From positions 3,328,001 to 3,392,000 of the forward strand of contig NC_080422.1 in the NCBI RefSeq assembly GCF_029873635.1: DNA of 64,000 nt. The letters are read 5' to 3'. This DNA comes from Malania oleifera. Lineage: Eukaryota > Streptophyta > Magnoliopsida > Santalales > Ximeniaceae. The position numbers and the translations under genes are program-made. The notes beneath the pieces are model-generated. The model was not told the DNA's origin. It saw only the letters and a program-made list of their open reading frames with translations, and ran no database searches. Below, in pieces: positions 46,859 through 57,671 of the stretch. Each line of letters starts with the position of its first letter. Within the stretch, counting starts at the first letter, position 1.

Positions 46859-48131
46859 CTAAAATTAATTCTTATACCGTTTGGACTTTTAATGAATTTT
46901 TACGAATTATATCAGTATAAGTAGTTAAAAGAATCTAAACATGTATTCAAATTAATAGGGGGAATACCTAGAAATTATTTTTTCTATCCTATTGTGCTCA
47001 CAACAGTTCTAGCTTAAATTTGGTTTTTGAATTCATTGTGGCTTGTGCTTACTTGTAATGTCTTCATTGAATATAATAAATGAAAATATTTTGTTTGCCA
47101 CAATGCTTTAGGTTTTTCCATATGATCTCCTTTCTTAAATTTATTTAATATCCTTGGATTTATATGGTTGCATTTTTCTGGTGCTTTGTGATTTGTGTTT
47201 AAATAATAAACCAAGAAAATAATGCTTGCTTGAGTTTTAAATTAAAGTTTCTTTTTCAGCAAGCATAAATCCCCCAGTATTCACTGAAAATTTTAAGGGA
47301 ATATATATTTTTATACATATATATATATATATTTATATATATACATTTATGAAAGTAAGAATTAAACTTATATAGAATATATTTTATGTCTTACTTGTGT
47401 GCTTAAATGCTTTCATGATTTGTGTCTTTCTGTGTTAGAATCTTGTGTCATGAAACTTTATTTTTAAAAGGGTGCTACATAACTAGTTCATGGATCATAT
47501 ATGAAATGCATATGAACTTGTTGGATTGCGTTTATGCTCAAACCTACATTTACTATCATATGTCGTCTGTGTTGAACTAAAATCTTTTACAGGTCTTATG
47601 ATATGTTTAAATTGCTATGGTTTGTGGATAATCCTAATCTAATCTTGTTTGTCATGTACCTTTTAAATTTCTTTATTAACCAGTTATACCGTTCTGTGCT
47701 TAACTGCCATATTTTTTTTTTGAAATATGAGAATGATCTTCTTTGTCCATAATTTATACTAAAAAGGGAGAGTTTTCTTTAAAAATTATTTTTATAATGG
47801 GGGAGTTCTGTTTGGTAAGTTTGTTTTAAATGACCAATCTTTTCTACTTAGTTTTACCCTTCTGATGATGACAAAAGGGGGAGAATATTTTTGAGCAAAA
47901 TGTTTATGACCATAGGGGCAAATATCTTAAGGGGCGAAAACATAAGAGTAAATATCTGAGCATGTGCTTTAACGTTAAAACTAAATGCATAATCTTTTGA
48001 AATGTCTTCTTTTGTGAGTATGTTTGAGTTTCAATATTTATATTTTACTTTATGCATATTCTTAGGGGGAGCATTTTCAGGCTGTACCCATTTTGCTCTG
48101 GTGCATTTGTCATCATCAATAAGGGGGAGAT
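46859..48131 (+). mobile_element. SIRE-like Ty1/copia element, 3' internal region
   Basis: No coding sequence is left. The run of 'aagggggaga' purine blocks (near 47765, 47874 and 48121) is typical of the stretch between Pol and the 3' LTR of SIRE/Maximus elements. The last one (48119-48130) is the polypurine tract next to the LTR. The 5' part of the element is absent. Confidence 0.65.
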
Positions 48132-50388
48132 TGTTGACTTTTTGAATCCGATCCCTGTTGTGATGCTGACAAAGCACATGTTTCTTATGTGTGTATTTAA
48201 CATGTGAACAGGTCCATTATTTTTAACACACACATAGGGAAACAGCGATGGAAGTTTGCAAAACTTAAAGACTATACGATCAAACATTCCATAAAGTCAG
48301 AAGAGCAAAAGAAGAAAGAAGAAGATGAAGACATTTGTGTTTTATATGTAATTGCATTTAATTTTATATCTTTGGTTTGTAATAATGTATGCATCTGTAT
48401 GATGTGTTTGAATGCTCAGAACGACCGTAGATAGACTTTAGGGACCAGCACATCTCACCAAAAACATTTTTCCTAAAAAGACTAAAATCATACAAAGTTT
48501 TTGGAATAACTTTAGGATCAAAATCGGGGCTAAAACGAAGTTTACAAAAATTTCGGTAAAACTTCGATCGATCGAAGGTTGATCGATACCGGATTTTTTC
48601 GGTGTCCTCAAAAGTACTTAAAAATGACCCTAGGATACTCACTAATACACATATATATATATATGTTAGTCATTTGAATAGGGTGATGGTGGCTTCAATA
48701 GGACCGAAATGCACAAAATATGCACATTCGGTCGACCGAACTACCATGTACAAAATGCCCCGGTTGATCGAACCCAGATCGGGTCAATTGGTTGACCACA
48801 GCTCGGTCGATCGAATTCTTGTAGTTCAAATGGCCCTGGACGACCTAACCCTCCTGAAGTCAACATTTTGACTTCCTAGTCGACCGAGAGAAAAATGTAC
48901 TCCAACGCTCTGGTCGACCAAGGGTCCGTGGGAGTTGTCCCAACGGTCTGGTTGACTGAACCATCTAGTTCAAATCTTCCCGGTCGACCGAACCTCGGTA
49001 AAATTAAAAAATCGCCTAGGACATATATGTCCGGTCGACCGAGACTTTAGTTCATTTTCTGCCCGGTTGACCGAACCTCAAGAACTTTGGTCGACCGAAC
49101 CCATCCTGGTCGACCAATGCTCTCAGGTTGGAATATTTTTTAAGTGTTTAAAACGTCATTAAAAATTAATTAAACTTTTTCAAAATACCGAGCGTGTCCC
49201 CCAACGGTCAGATTTGTTGAAAGTCTATAAATATCCCCTCCATAACTCAGATTAGCAACTTTGGTTAACCCAAATTTTTTTTTTAATCCTTTGTTAATCA
49301 AAGTTCCCCCAAACCTATTCTTATTGCAAAAATTCCTTCTTTGGGGCAAATTTTTTTTTTTTATACAAAACTCTCCATCTATCTTCCACTCCTTCATTTC
49401 AAAATTACTCTTGAAGAGAGCACATTTATATTTGGGCATTTATTTTTACGTGTTTACTCTCACCTATTCTTTGTTTTTGAAAATCATTTTGAGAGTATAG
49501 CTTTGGTGTTCTCCCAAATTATTTTCTTGATAAACATATTTTGGGAGAAGTTATTTATTGCACAAATATTTTATTGAGTTTAACTCTTAGATTCTCTAAG
49601 TATTTCTAACTTGCATAAATCCTTGTTGGAAAACATAATACTCATTTTTCATATACATTATATTTGTGCAAAAATCATTGAAAGAGAAAAACCCTAGATT
49701 CACTTATAGTTTTATTGAAATATATTTTTGGGGAAAACCTTTTATTAGGGTTTAAATATAGTTAAGCATTCTTACTCTCCTGAGCATTATTTCACATCAT
49801 TGGAGTGTGTATTTGTATGAACTTAGTGTGTACATCTCTGTTTGTATTTCAGAAGCATTTTTCATGTAAAAAAATGATTTTTATGTAACGGTTCAGTTCA
49901 GCCCGATAATTGAACTGGAGAGTCTCAGCCCAGTAAGTGAAACTAATTCGGTTCAGCCTAATAATTGAGCTGGGATTTTCCTCGCCCCCTAAGGAGAGGA
50001 TATAAAAGACTTTTGCTCTACTTGATTAAGTGAGTAGGTATAGTGGAATCCTTGGGGGGTAAGCTCAAGGCAGGGATGTAGGCTGGTTTGTTCAAATCTC
50101 GATAACAAATCTGGTGTCGCTCTTTCTATCTTATTTAAATTCTTACACTTTAATTTCAGCATGTGTATGAATGTTTATTTAATGTCGAAATTATTCTCAT
50201 GCACACATTTGATTTAAATAAGATACTGCATACGTGTATGTTTACTTTCATTATTAAACTCGCTTTACATACACGTATATATGTTGAATGGGATATGATA
50301 CTGTGGTGAATCGACGAATTGTTTAAATTAGCCAAAAAGTTTTTAAAACTCAATTCACCCCCCTCTTGGGATCACACCAATTACAATA
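48132..50388 (+). mobile_element. SIRE-like Ty1/copia 3' LTR
   Basis: It begins TGTTGACTTTTTGAATCCGATCCC after a polypurine tract and ends near 'cacccccctcttgggatcacaccaattaca', the usual end of this LTR group; the last bases are uncertain. It holds a GGTCGACC palindrome cluster and a TATA box. The 'cagcccgataattgaactgg' block near 49898 is repeated at 49948. The family also left a fragment at 33865-34133. Confidence 0.75.
48722..49233 (+). promoter_or_regulatory. LTR promoter: GGTCGACCGA cluster and CTATAAATA
   Basis: Over ten copies of GGTCGACCGA or one-base variants lie between 48728 and 49110. CTATAAATA follows at 49225-49233. The core GTCGAC is the same as in the other LTR promoters, but the flanks are GG/CC. 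Confidence 0.5.
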
Positions 50389-50399
50389 ACGTTGATTCG

Positions 50400-50474
50400 T
50401 AAATTTAGTGCCGCATCAGGGGGTCCGAAGGGTTCGTTGGTGGCTGAAGTTCCTATATAAATAAAAAAAAACGA
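50400..50474 (+). mobile_element. SINE 3'-end fragment
   Basis: 'gtgccgcatcagggggtc' and 'ggtggctgaagttcc' resemble the 3' part of the SINE at 63261-63473 ('gtgccgcaccagcgggtc', 'ggtggcttaggagtcc') and are followed by an A-rich tail. Confidence 0.5.
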
Positions 50475-51194
50475 AAAAGATTTTATTATACATATTACTG
50501 TATATTTTCAAACATAGCTATTCATTATTTAGAAGATCATATTTTAAAATTTCCTGTTAAACACTTGAGCCAACCATCTCGTAAAGGTTACCACATGACA
50601 TATTGAATCAATAGATAATATTACGAAAAAAGATATTCGAGTGTAATTTATCCAACTGCATTGTTTTCCCCTAATTCTATGATTGTTGGTGATTAAAATA
50701 AAAATAGGATAAAAGATATTGACCTCCAATCGAATTTAGTAAAAAAAAAAAGACACGAACATTCCTTACCCTTACAAAAATGCCACAAATTTTCTTGAAC
50801 ATTTGATTCTCGAGACACTTACATTTTTTCTACTAATTAATCACCAAATCGCCAAATAAAATTTCAGAAATTAGGCAATTTACTTAAATTAGACAATTTT
50901 TTTATACATGATAAAATCTTATTAGATCCGATACATACACTTGATATACTTAATATTTTTTTTAGGATAATAGGAGAGAAAAAAGAAAATTTATTAAAAG
51001 CATCGATCGTATATATTAAATTTAAAATACTTTTATTATATTTATATATATATATTAATTAAATTAAATATTATTTTACATGTAATAAAATTATATTAGA
51101 TTCAATATATATAGAGTAGAACAGAGCATTTAATAGGTGAAAGCAGAGGAGCTTAAAGATAGTGTATCAACTATCAACCACTAATTAACCAATC
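50475..51194. other. AT-rich non-coding spacer
   Basis: Nothing recognised. Confidence 0.5.
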
Positions 51195-51440
51195 ATGGAA
51201 TTGATACATCCAAGGAGGTGCTGCCCCACTGGCAGTCTGGGGCCCACCACAAGAAGGGTAGAGGGGACACATGGGCCCCACACCCTCCCTCTGCTGGCTG
51301 TCCCGACAATCATTTCCCCACCTCACCAATACTCTCTGCAGGGAATGTCTACCCTCCCCTGCTACATCCTCTGTCCTTGCTCTGCCCCACTCCCCTGCCC
51401 CCCCTCAATTTCCACTTATACCCCTGTCATCATTCTTTAA
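51195..51440. other. GC-rich island, function unknown
   Basis: C-rich sequence in an AT-rich region, with overlapping Pro/Ser/Leu-rich frames but no domain. It might be a promoter, an exon remnant or transposon sequence. Confidence 0.3.
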
Positions 51441-52156
51441 TAAATTAAAGAAATTAAATAAAATATTTAATTATACTTTTATAAGAGATAATAAAATAAA
51501 ATATCATTATGTTTGGGAAGGCATAGTTAAATTTATATATTATGAATATATATTTTTAGATTTTTCATTCTTAATAATTATTTTAAATAATACTCATTTA
51601 CTAAAAAAAAAAGTAAAAAAAAAAAACATCTCTTACAATGAAACTATATTATATCTAGGTACGTCTAATATTTTTCCTCTTTACGTATCCTAACACTTAA
51701 ATGAAAGTCATGTAACATATAATTCATACTCTTAATAACTTATTTGGCTTACGACTAATAGGAATAGAAGTTGTTTGTCTGAAAGGACTCGAGCAAATAA
51801 AAAGTATGATAGGTGATGTGGCTTTCTTTAATTGGATGTATAAGCATAGTTGGAGTTACCATGAAGCACAGAAGTTTTGAATTGTTGCTTTGAGATGTAA
51901 GTGGTTAATTAATGGAGTCGTTTTAAAGTGGAGTTTGTGGGAGACATGTGGCTATACGTGGTTGCAGATGGGGCTCACGATGATGACGTAGTCCCTAGAG
52001 TACCACGTCACACACAATGGGGGAGGGATGATGAACTTGGTAAAGGGTGATGATTGGATGAGACGTGATCAATGACCTCTCTCTTTCTAGAGCTCTAAAA
52101 GATCATCTATTTTTTGTCTGTTTCTCTCTTCCTAAATAATCATATATATATATATA
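51441..52156. other. Non-coding spacer with two ACGT-type motifs
   Basis: 'gatgatgacgtag' and 'taccacgtcacac' (about 51979-52013) are ACGT cores like those bound by plant bZIP proteins. No gene is seen next to them. Confidence 0.3.
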
Positions 52157-53871
52157 TGTTAGTCGTCCCAGCCCTCAGAGTATATAATCTAAAGAGGGGG
52201 TGAATAGACTCTTTTCACGGAATGTGTATTTCTCTACAAAATAAAAACTTTTGGCAAGATACAAGAAATTATATCACAATATAAGTAAATGTAGATCATA
52301 CACAAGACAAATAAAATGAAGAGAAGGGTAAAGAAAATTAACACCGATATTTTTACGTGATTCGACACCAAGCCTACGTCCGTACCTTGGGACCAACCCA
52401 AGGATTCCACGATCCACTAAGGAACTCCTTCACCGGCGGATAAGCCTTACAACTGGGGAACAAATCCTTACCATGCTCACAAAGAGCCTTCACTCAGGAA
52501 CAAATCCTTACCCGCTCACAAAGAGCCTCTTCGGTTCACAAAGTACCTTCACCAAACGGTTTACAAAGAACTTTTACAAGAAGATGATAGAAACACAATA
52601 TGATGCTCCTTAAATGAGCTAATATTAAATACAAAGCAAACCTCACACTATATCTCAACTAATGAATCAAACACAATTAAAGAGTAAGAGAGAATGAACA
52701 CTTGTGAATGAAGAACAACAATACAAAGTGCTAGGTGCTTAGGTTTTGGTATAAAAAGATCTTTTTCATTAAGAATGATTAAAAGCCTTCAAAATCATAT
52801 TAATACAAGTCTAATAGTTTGTATTTATAGCCCAAGAGTCAAAGGAGCCGTTAACTAATCGTTAGGGGGAAGAAAAAATATTTTATTTGGTAAACTAGCC
52901 GTTTTTCGCCCGTTAGCATCCTTCTGCCCATTGGACTCGTCGACGAATCCCCTGTGTTCGTCAACAAATGCCATGAATTAGAAAAAGTCATCAACATGAA
53001 AGTTGTGAAATTTTGTCTTAACTTTTTAGGGACACCAAGATTGTACTTTTTTGATCCTTTTAGAAAAAGTTATGCCCTAAATACCAAAATGTGTTAAGAA
53101 CTTAAGGCTGCACTACGGTAGTGATGATTGCTTTGTTTTTTCTTGTCAAAAAGAGTTTTAATGACTCAAAACATTCTTGGACAAAAGTATAATGAATATA
53201 TTAAGTCTAATGAAGATTAAAACTTGTCTAAATGAGTTCCCTTTTGAATATAAGATATCTTGATTAATAAAACACGTTTGAAAACCCATTTTGATATCTT
53301 ATATGCTTAGTCATTTTATAAATATACGTGACTTTCTTTGAACCTTGAGGACATAGAACTTGTTTTAACACAATCAGAACTAAGTATAAAAATGTTTTTA
53401 AAATTAGGATGTTAAAAACTTGTCTCTTTGAAAATATATTTGAGTTTTAGGATTTATTTGACAAACTCTTGTTTTAACTTAGAAAACTATGAATATTGAG
53501 TTTGTGACTTTAGTGCAACCTATATACTCATGTGTTCTAGTATGCATGCATTTGCTCAACTCTTACTCAGAAATTATGCAAGAAACACACTTGCAAGAGT
53601 TACAAAACATACTACCTCACACAACACTTATTACAAATAATTCTACAATTAAGTTTCCTTTGATTGTGCTTGGGTTTTTCTGGGTACGTGTCCATTTGAT
53701 ATTTCCTTCTTAACGTCTACTCGATTTGATCTTTACCTTTGATCCAATAATTCATATACGAGTACTTGTACTAAACATGATCTGCAAAGATAAGAAAATA
53801 TTAGGAACAACATATAAGTTAATATCATCAAAACACATTAAATAATGATGGTGTAGCCACTAAGGCTAACA
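52157..53871 (-). mobile_element. Ty1/copia-type LTR, same family as 15208-16923
   Basis: On the minus strand it starts TGTTAGCCTTAGTGG at 53871 and ends at 52157 (plus-strand TGTTAGTCG). It matches the solo LTR at 15208-16923 throughout. Upstream on the minus strand lies a polypurine-like 'aaaaaatgggagaa', so this is a 3' LTR with a stub of internal sequence. Confidence 0.82.
52822..52965 (-). promoter_or_regulatory. LTR promoter: TATA box and palindromes
   Basis: Minus-strand CTATAAATA at 52830-52822. ACTCGTCGACGAAT (about 52934-52947) and TTCGTCAACAAA (about 52957-52968) lie upstream. Confidence 0.5.
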
Positions 53872-54039
53872 TTCTCCCATTTTTTGATGATGTCTAACAT
53901 ATTACTAATTTACTTAATTTTTACATTTGTATTTATACTAATCATGGCTTGATATGCAAAAATAAATTTACTTAGAACCACTAATTGGTTGTTATCATCA
54001 AAACAATGCAGTTAAACTCACAAGCCTCTAAGGCCAACA
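53872..54039 (-). mobile_element. Stub of copia internal DNA joined to a diverged LTR start
   Basis: Reading the minus strand, 54039 starts TGTTGGCCTTAGAGGC, a diverged version of the adjoining LTR start. About 100 bases later it passes to the polypurine tract next to the LTR at 53871. The whole body of the element is missing. Confidence 0.5.
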
Positions 54040-56099
54040 TTTATATATATAACTAAAGGAAAAGATTACCCTTTTTGCTAACTTTTAAAAAATGTATCCT
54101 GAATTCAAGATGGTACATTTTTAGGTCTCACGCATCAAGCTTAAGTGATGTGCGTGAAATTTAAAAGAGATCAGGTTAGATTCGAGATATATGTTTGTAA
54201 TGTTGAAATCTCGAGAAAGTTAGTAAAACTAAAAATTGAAATGCTAGTTTTCTAAGTTTGTATTTTGGGAGGTGAGTTGGTAAGGTACAAGCGAGGTATT
54301 AGGATTCATGTGCCTTACCAAGAGGTACGACATCTTATTTGTGTATTATTGAGATACCTCTCGAGATGCACTCCCGGAGAAAGTTAAATACTTTTTATAT
54401 AAAAAGACTTACAACATACATAAGATTTAAAATATACAAATTACAAAATGTTACATTAGTATTTATACTAATAATTACTTTTAAGTTTTTTTTTTTATTA
54501 AAAAAACTGGCTTTTGGGCTGCAAAGTGGGAATGAACTGTTGGGCTGGGCTACATTTCTTTTTCTTTTTTCCTTTTTATTTTAGACCCTTTGGCAATCAT
54601 TTATGCCATTTTTTTTTAATAAAAAAGCTGCGTGTAACTTATTTTATGTCCCGATGGATTGGCTTTTGTTAAAATATAACAGAGCACCTTTTGCTGGTGG
54701 GTTCGAATTGGGCTCCACCGATGTTGGTTGGTGGGCTTCGGTTGGGCTCCAATCCACTTTCATTAGGACTAGTTCACAATCAACAAAGCCCAGTGAACTG
54801 TCTTAGGCTAGTTTTATCAGTTTTATCTCATTGGCTTCACGTCATATAAAGAGTGTCTGATATAATTGTAACCCAACCCATCCTTATAAGTCTAAGATTT
54901 CTTTAGTATATATGCTCCCAAGAACCTTCAATTTCCCAAGCTGTCACAATGGCCAGCTATTACAAACTCCTATAAAAAGAAGAAACCCAAAACAACCTTC
55001 CACTGCCCTCCAATCAAATTAGGAACTCTTTTGTTCCCTCAAAGGTTATCATTTTTTGCTGGTTGGCTATTAACAATAGAATTCTGATAGCTGACAATTT
55101 GCGAAAAAGAGGATAGAGCGAACACTCACCATTCACAGTCCCCGCTGGCTTACAGAGTAAACTCTTATCATCCACAAGTACGCTGATTCCGTGAGTGTAT
55201 CTACCTAAAATTGAACTCCCGATGCTCCTTTTTACTTGCTGATACCTTTCCACTGCACCAGGTCATGGGGGACAATTAATTATTTAATTGAACTTTTTTT
55301 AAAATTACTCAATCGTTCAAATTTTAAAAATTTGATTGGTTGTCTAAAATGTCAAACCGTTTAAACTAAAATGAGCCCATGCAATGCACGAGACATGATA
55401 TAATAAATAGGTTAAAAATAGTTATTAAATTATTAGTTTTCTTTTTAAAAAAATATGAAATTCCAACTTCGTATTGAATTAAAAAAAATTTAAAGGACAT
55501 GTGCTCTCAAAATTTCGACACCACGTCTTTTGTATTTTGAATATTTAACATATTTTTTAACATCTCTACGTATAATTTCACATTTAACTCAAAATGAATT
55601 TCTGTTTATAAATTACAACACTTAATTCCATAAAACATAATCACCAAATTGTTGAATTTCTCTATTAATGAACTTCCCTAGTTTAGACAAATTATGTCCA
55701 CAATTTTTTAAGTAACACTTGTAGAAGGAGGTGTGATCCACGTGGGAGGATCTAACATATATTAACTATAATTTTTTTTAACAATGACAACGAATTCTTG
55801 AATTATTTTAACACACCCACAATAATGAATAATTTTAAAATTGATTATTTATTCATAAGAATCAATTGCTTCAATATAAATTGAACATATAAATCTTTTG
55901 AAATTTATATAAGAAATAGTGTATTAGGAAAAATTATTATTTTTTTAAAAAAAACATGTGGAAATGAATATACAACTAAACCAATTTTAATTTAGTTTCA
56001 TCATGTCTCAAACTATTTTTCACATAGAGTGAAAATGCACAGTTCATGGGTGGCTTACTTGGCTTACTTTTCATTGCAATTAATGAAATGAAAAATATT
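54040..56099. other. Non-coding DNA, no gene recognised
   Basis: Short ORFs at 54339-54584, 54603-54806 and 55014-55253 (minus) have no recognisable domain. The segment at 54640-55260 is less AT-rich than its surroundings and may be a gene or transposon remnant, but nothing supports a call. Confidence 0.4.
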
Positions 56100-56665
56100 G
56101 TGAAAAACGAATTGCACAGTGGAATATCAGATCAAACACATGCAGTGAAAATATAGAAACAATCAACAACAAATGTATGAAAGCAATAACAACACAATAC
56201 ACAAGGAATTACGTGGTTCGGTAAATGCCTACATCCATGGGAGCAAACGACAACAATTTCACTATCTTCTTGTCCAAAGGACATGAACAATACATCAATC
56301 ATGTACAACCAATCTCTACAAATACATCACAAATGACATATAAATAGAGTTTTCAGAGGTTTTCCCTCCAAACCCCAACCAACTTAACGTCTCTTATTCA
56401 AAATTTGAAATTCGTGCTGGGTTTCCTGAACCAAACCGTCGACGGCTACTAGCAGAGAGTATAATCTCTTAGACACTACTCCAAACTGTTCACGGTTACA
56501 AGGCTAACGTCGACAGTTTCCCCTACACCCTGATTTCCTTCATGCTTTCCCTTTGTGCATGTCTTTCACTCAGTATGTGAGTTACATATCACAATAGAAA
56601 ATTTTGAGTGACATTAATTTCAAGTTATGAATAGTTTCCTATAACTAAATTTAAGACATAGTTAG
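56100..56665 (-). mobile_element. Copia-type LTR fragment
   Basis: 'acgtggttcggtaaatgcctacatccatggg' has a counterpart in the LTR at 52157-53871. On the minus strand a GTCGAC palindrome pair (56442 and 56510), 'cgttaagttggttggggtttgg' and CTATTTATA (about 56346-56338) follow the same order as in the copia LTRs at 4755 and 18977. Ends not determined. Confidence 0.5.
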
Positions 56666-56829
56666 TGTTGAGAATTCCACTTGTGAGCTTGTCCCACATT
56701 GAAAAATTAGAGTGGATGAGTGTTTATATACATGATTTGGCCTAAGACCCAATAGGTTTAAACTTTTGGGTCAAGTTGGTGTTCACCCATGTGTATCAAG
56801 CCCACCTATGGGCTCATCCGGTCATAACA
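56666..56829 (+). mobile_element. Ale-like Ty1/copia 5' LTR, 164 bp
   Basis: It starts TGTTGAGAATTCCAC, contains 'cccacattgaaaaattagag' and ends GGTCATAACA. Short LTRs of this sequence type mark the Ale lineage. A primer site follows at 56833. Confidence 0.82.
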
Positions 56830-56832
56830 AAG

Positions 56833-56845
56833 TGGCATCAGAGCC
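56833..56845 (+). other. Primer binding site of the Ale-like element
   Basis: TGGCATCAGAGCC, one base different from the initiator Met tRNA site, three bases after the LTR end. Confidence 0.8.
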
Positions 56846-56879
56846 CGGTTGATAGATTGTCAGGTTGACAATTTGAGTT

Positions 56880-57370
56880 ATGGAAGCAAATACGAGTAGA
56901 ATGATTAATCTCAATAGTTCAAATTATCACATATGGAAAGGAAAAATGGAGGATCTTCTTTATGTGAAAGATTATTTCCTACTGGTGTTTAGTGCTAAAA
57001 AACCAGAAAAAAAAAAAAAAAAGTCTGATGTGGAATGGACTTTGTTATATTGACAAGTGTGTGGGTATATCAGGCAATGAGTAGATGATAATGTTTTAAA
57101 CCATATTAGTGGAGAGACAAATGCGCGTTCTCTATAGAGTAAGCTTGAAGAGTTATATGCTAGAAAGACTGGAAATAATAAGTATTTTCTGATTAAACAA
57201 ATGATGGCTTTGAGGTACCAAGACGGGACTCCTTTATCTGATCACCTGAATACATTCCAAGGAATTATTAATCAGTTGGCTGGAATGGGTATTAAGTTTG
57301 ATGATGAGATACAAGCGTTATGGTTGCTTGGTTCATTACCGGACTCGTGGGAGACGTTCAGAACTTTCAT
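56880..57370 (+). pseudogene. Ale-like copia Gag, broken
   Basis: It starts ATG 56880 ([21 protein letters not shown]), the usual copia Gag opening (DUF4219/UBN2 type). Stops lie near 57051 and 57066, and a poly(A) run at 57007-57022 adds lysines. From 57201 it is open (TPLSDHLNTFQGIINQLAGMGIKFDDEIQALWLLGSLPDSWETF) and ends at about 57366, where LINE-related DNA takes over. Pol is absent. Confidence 0.8.
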
Positions 57371-57671
57371 CCTCCCTTGCCTCGGTTTTAGCCATCTCAC
57401 ACCTTGCATAACTTTATTCTTTTTATTCACAATCTGCACTTCTAGATTCTATAATATCCGAACATCAGCATCCTTTAAATGAGTCATAATTGTCATGTTC
57501 TTACTTAAAACTCCTCACCCAATTCTTAATGGACAACCACACATTTGTACTACTCTCCAATTTTCCCTCCATTCTAGTCACACATTTCCTTCTCCACAAC
57601 TTTCAAACTACTAAACAAGGAATCAAATTCATCAATGTTCCCAATTGAGAGTATCGGGAAGCCCTATTAAA

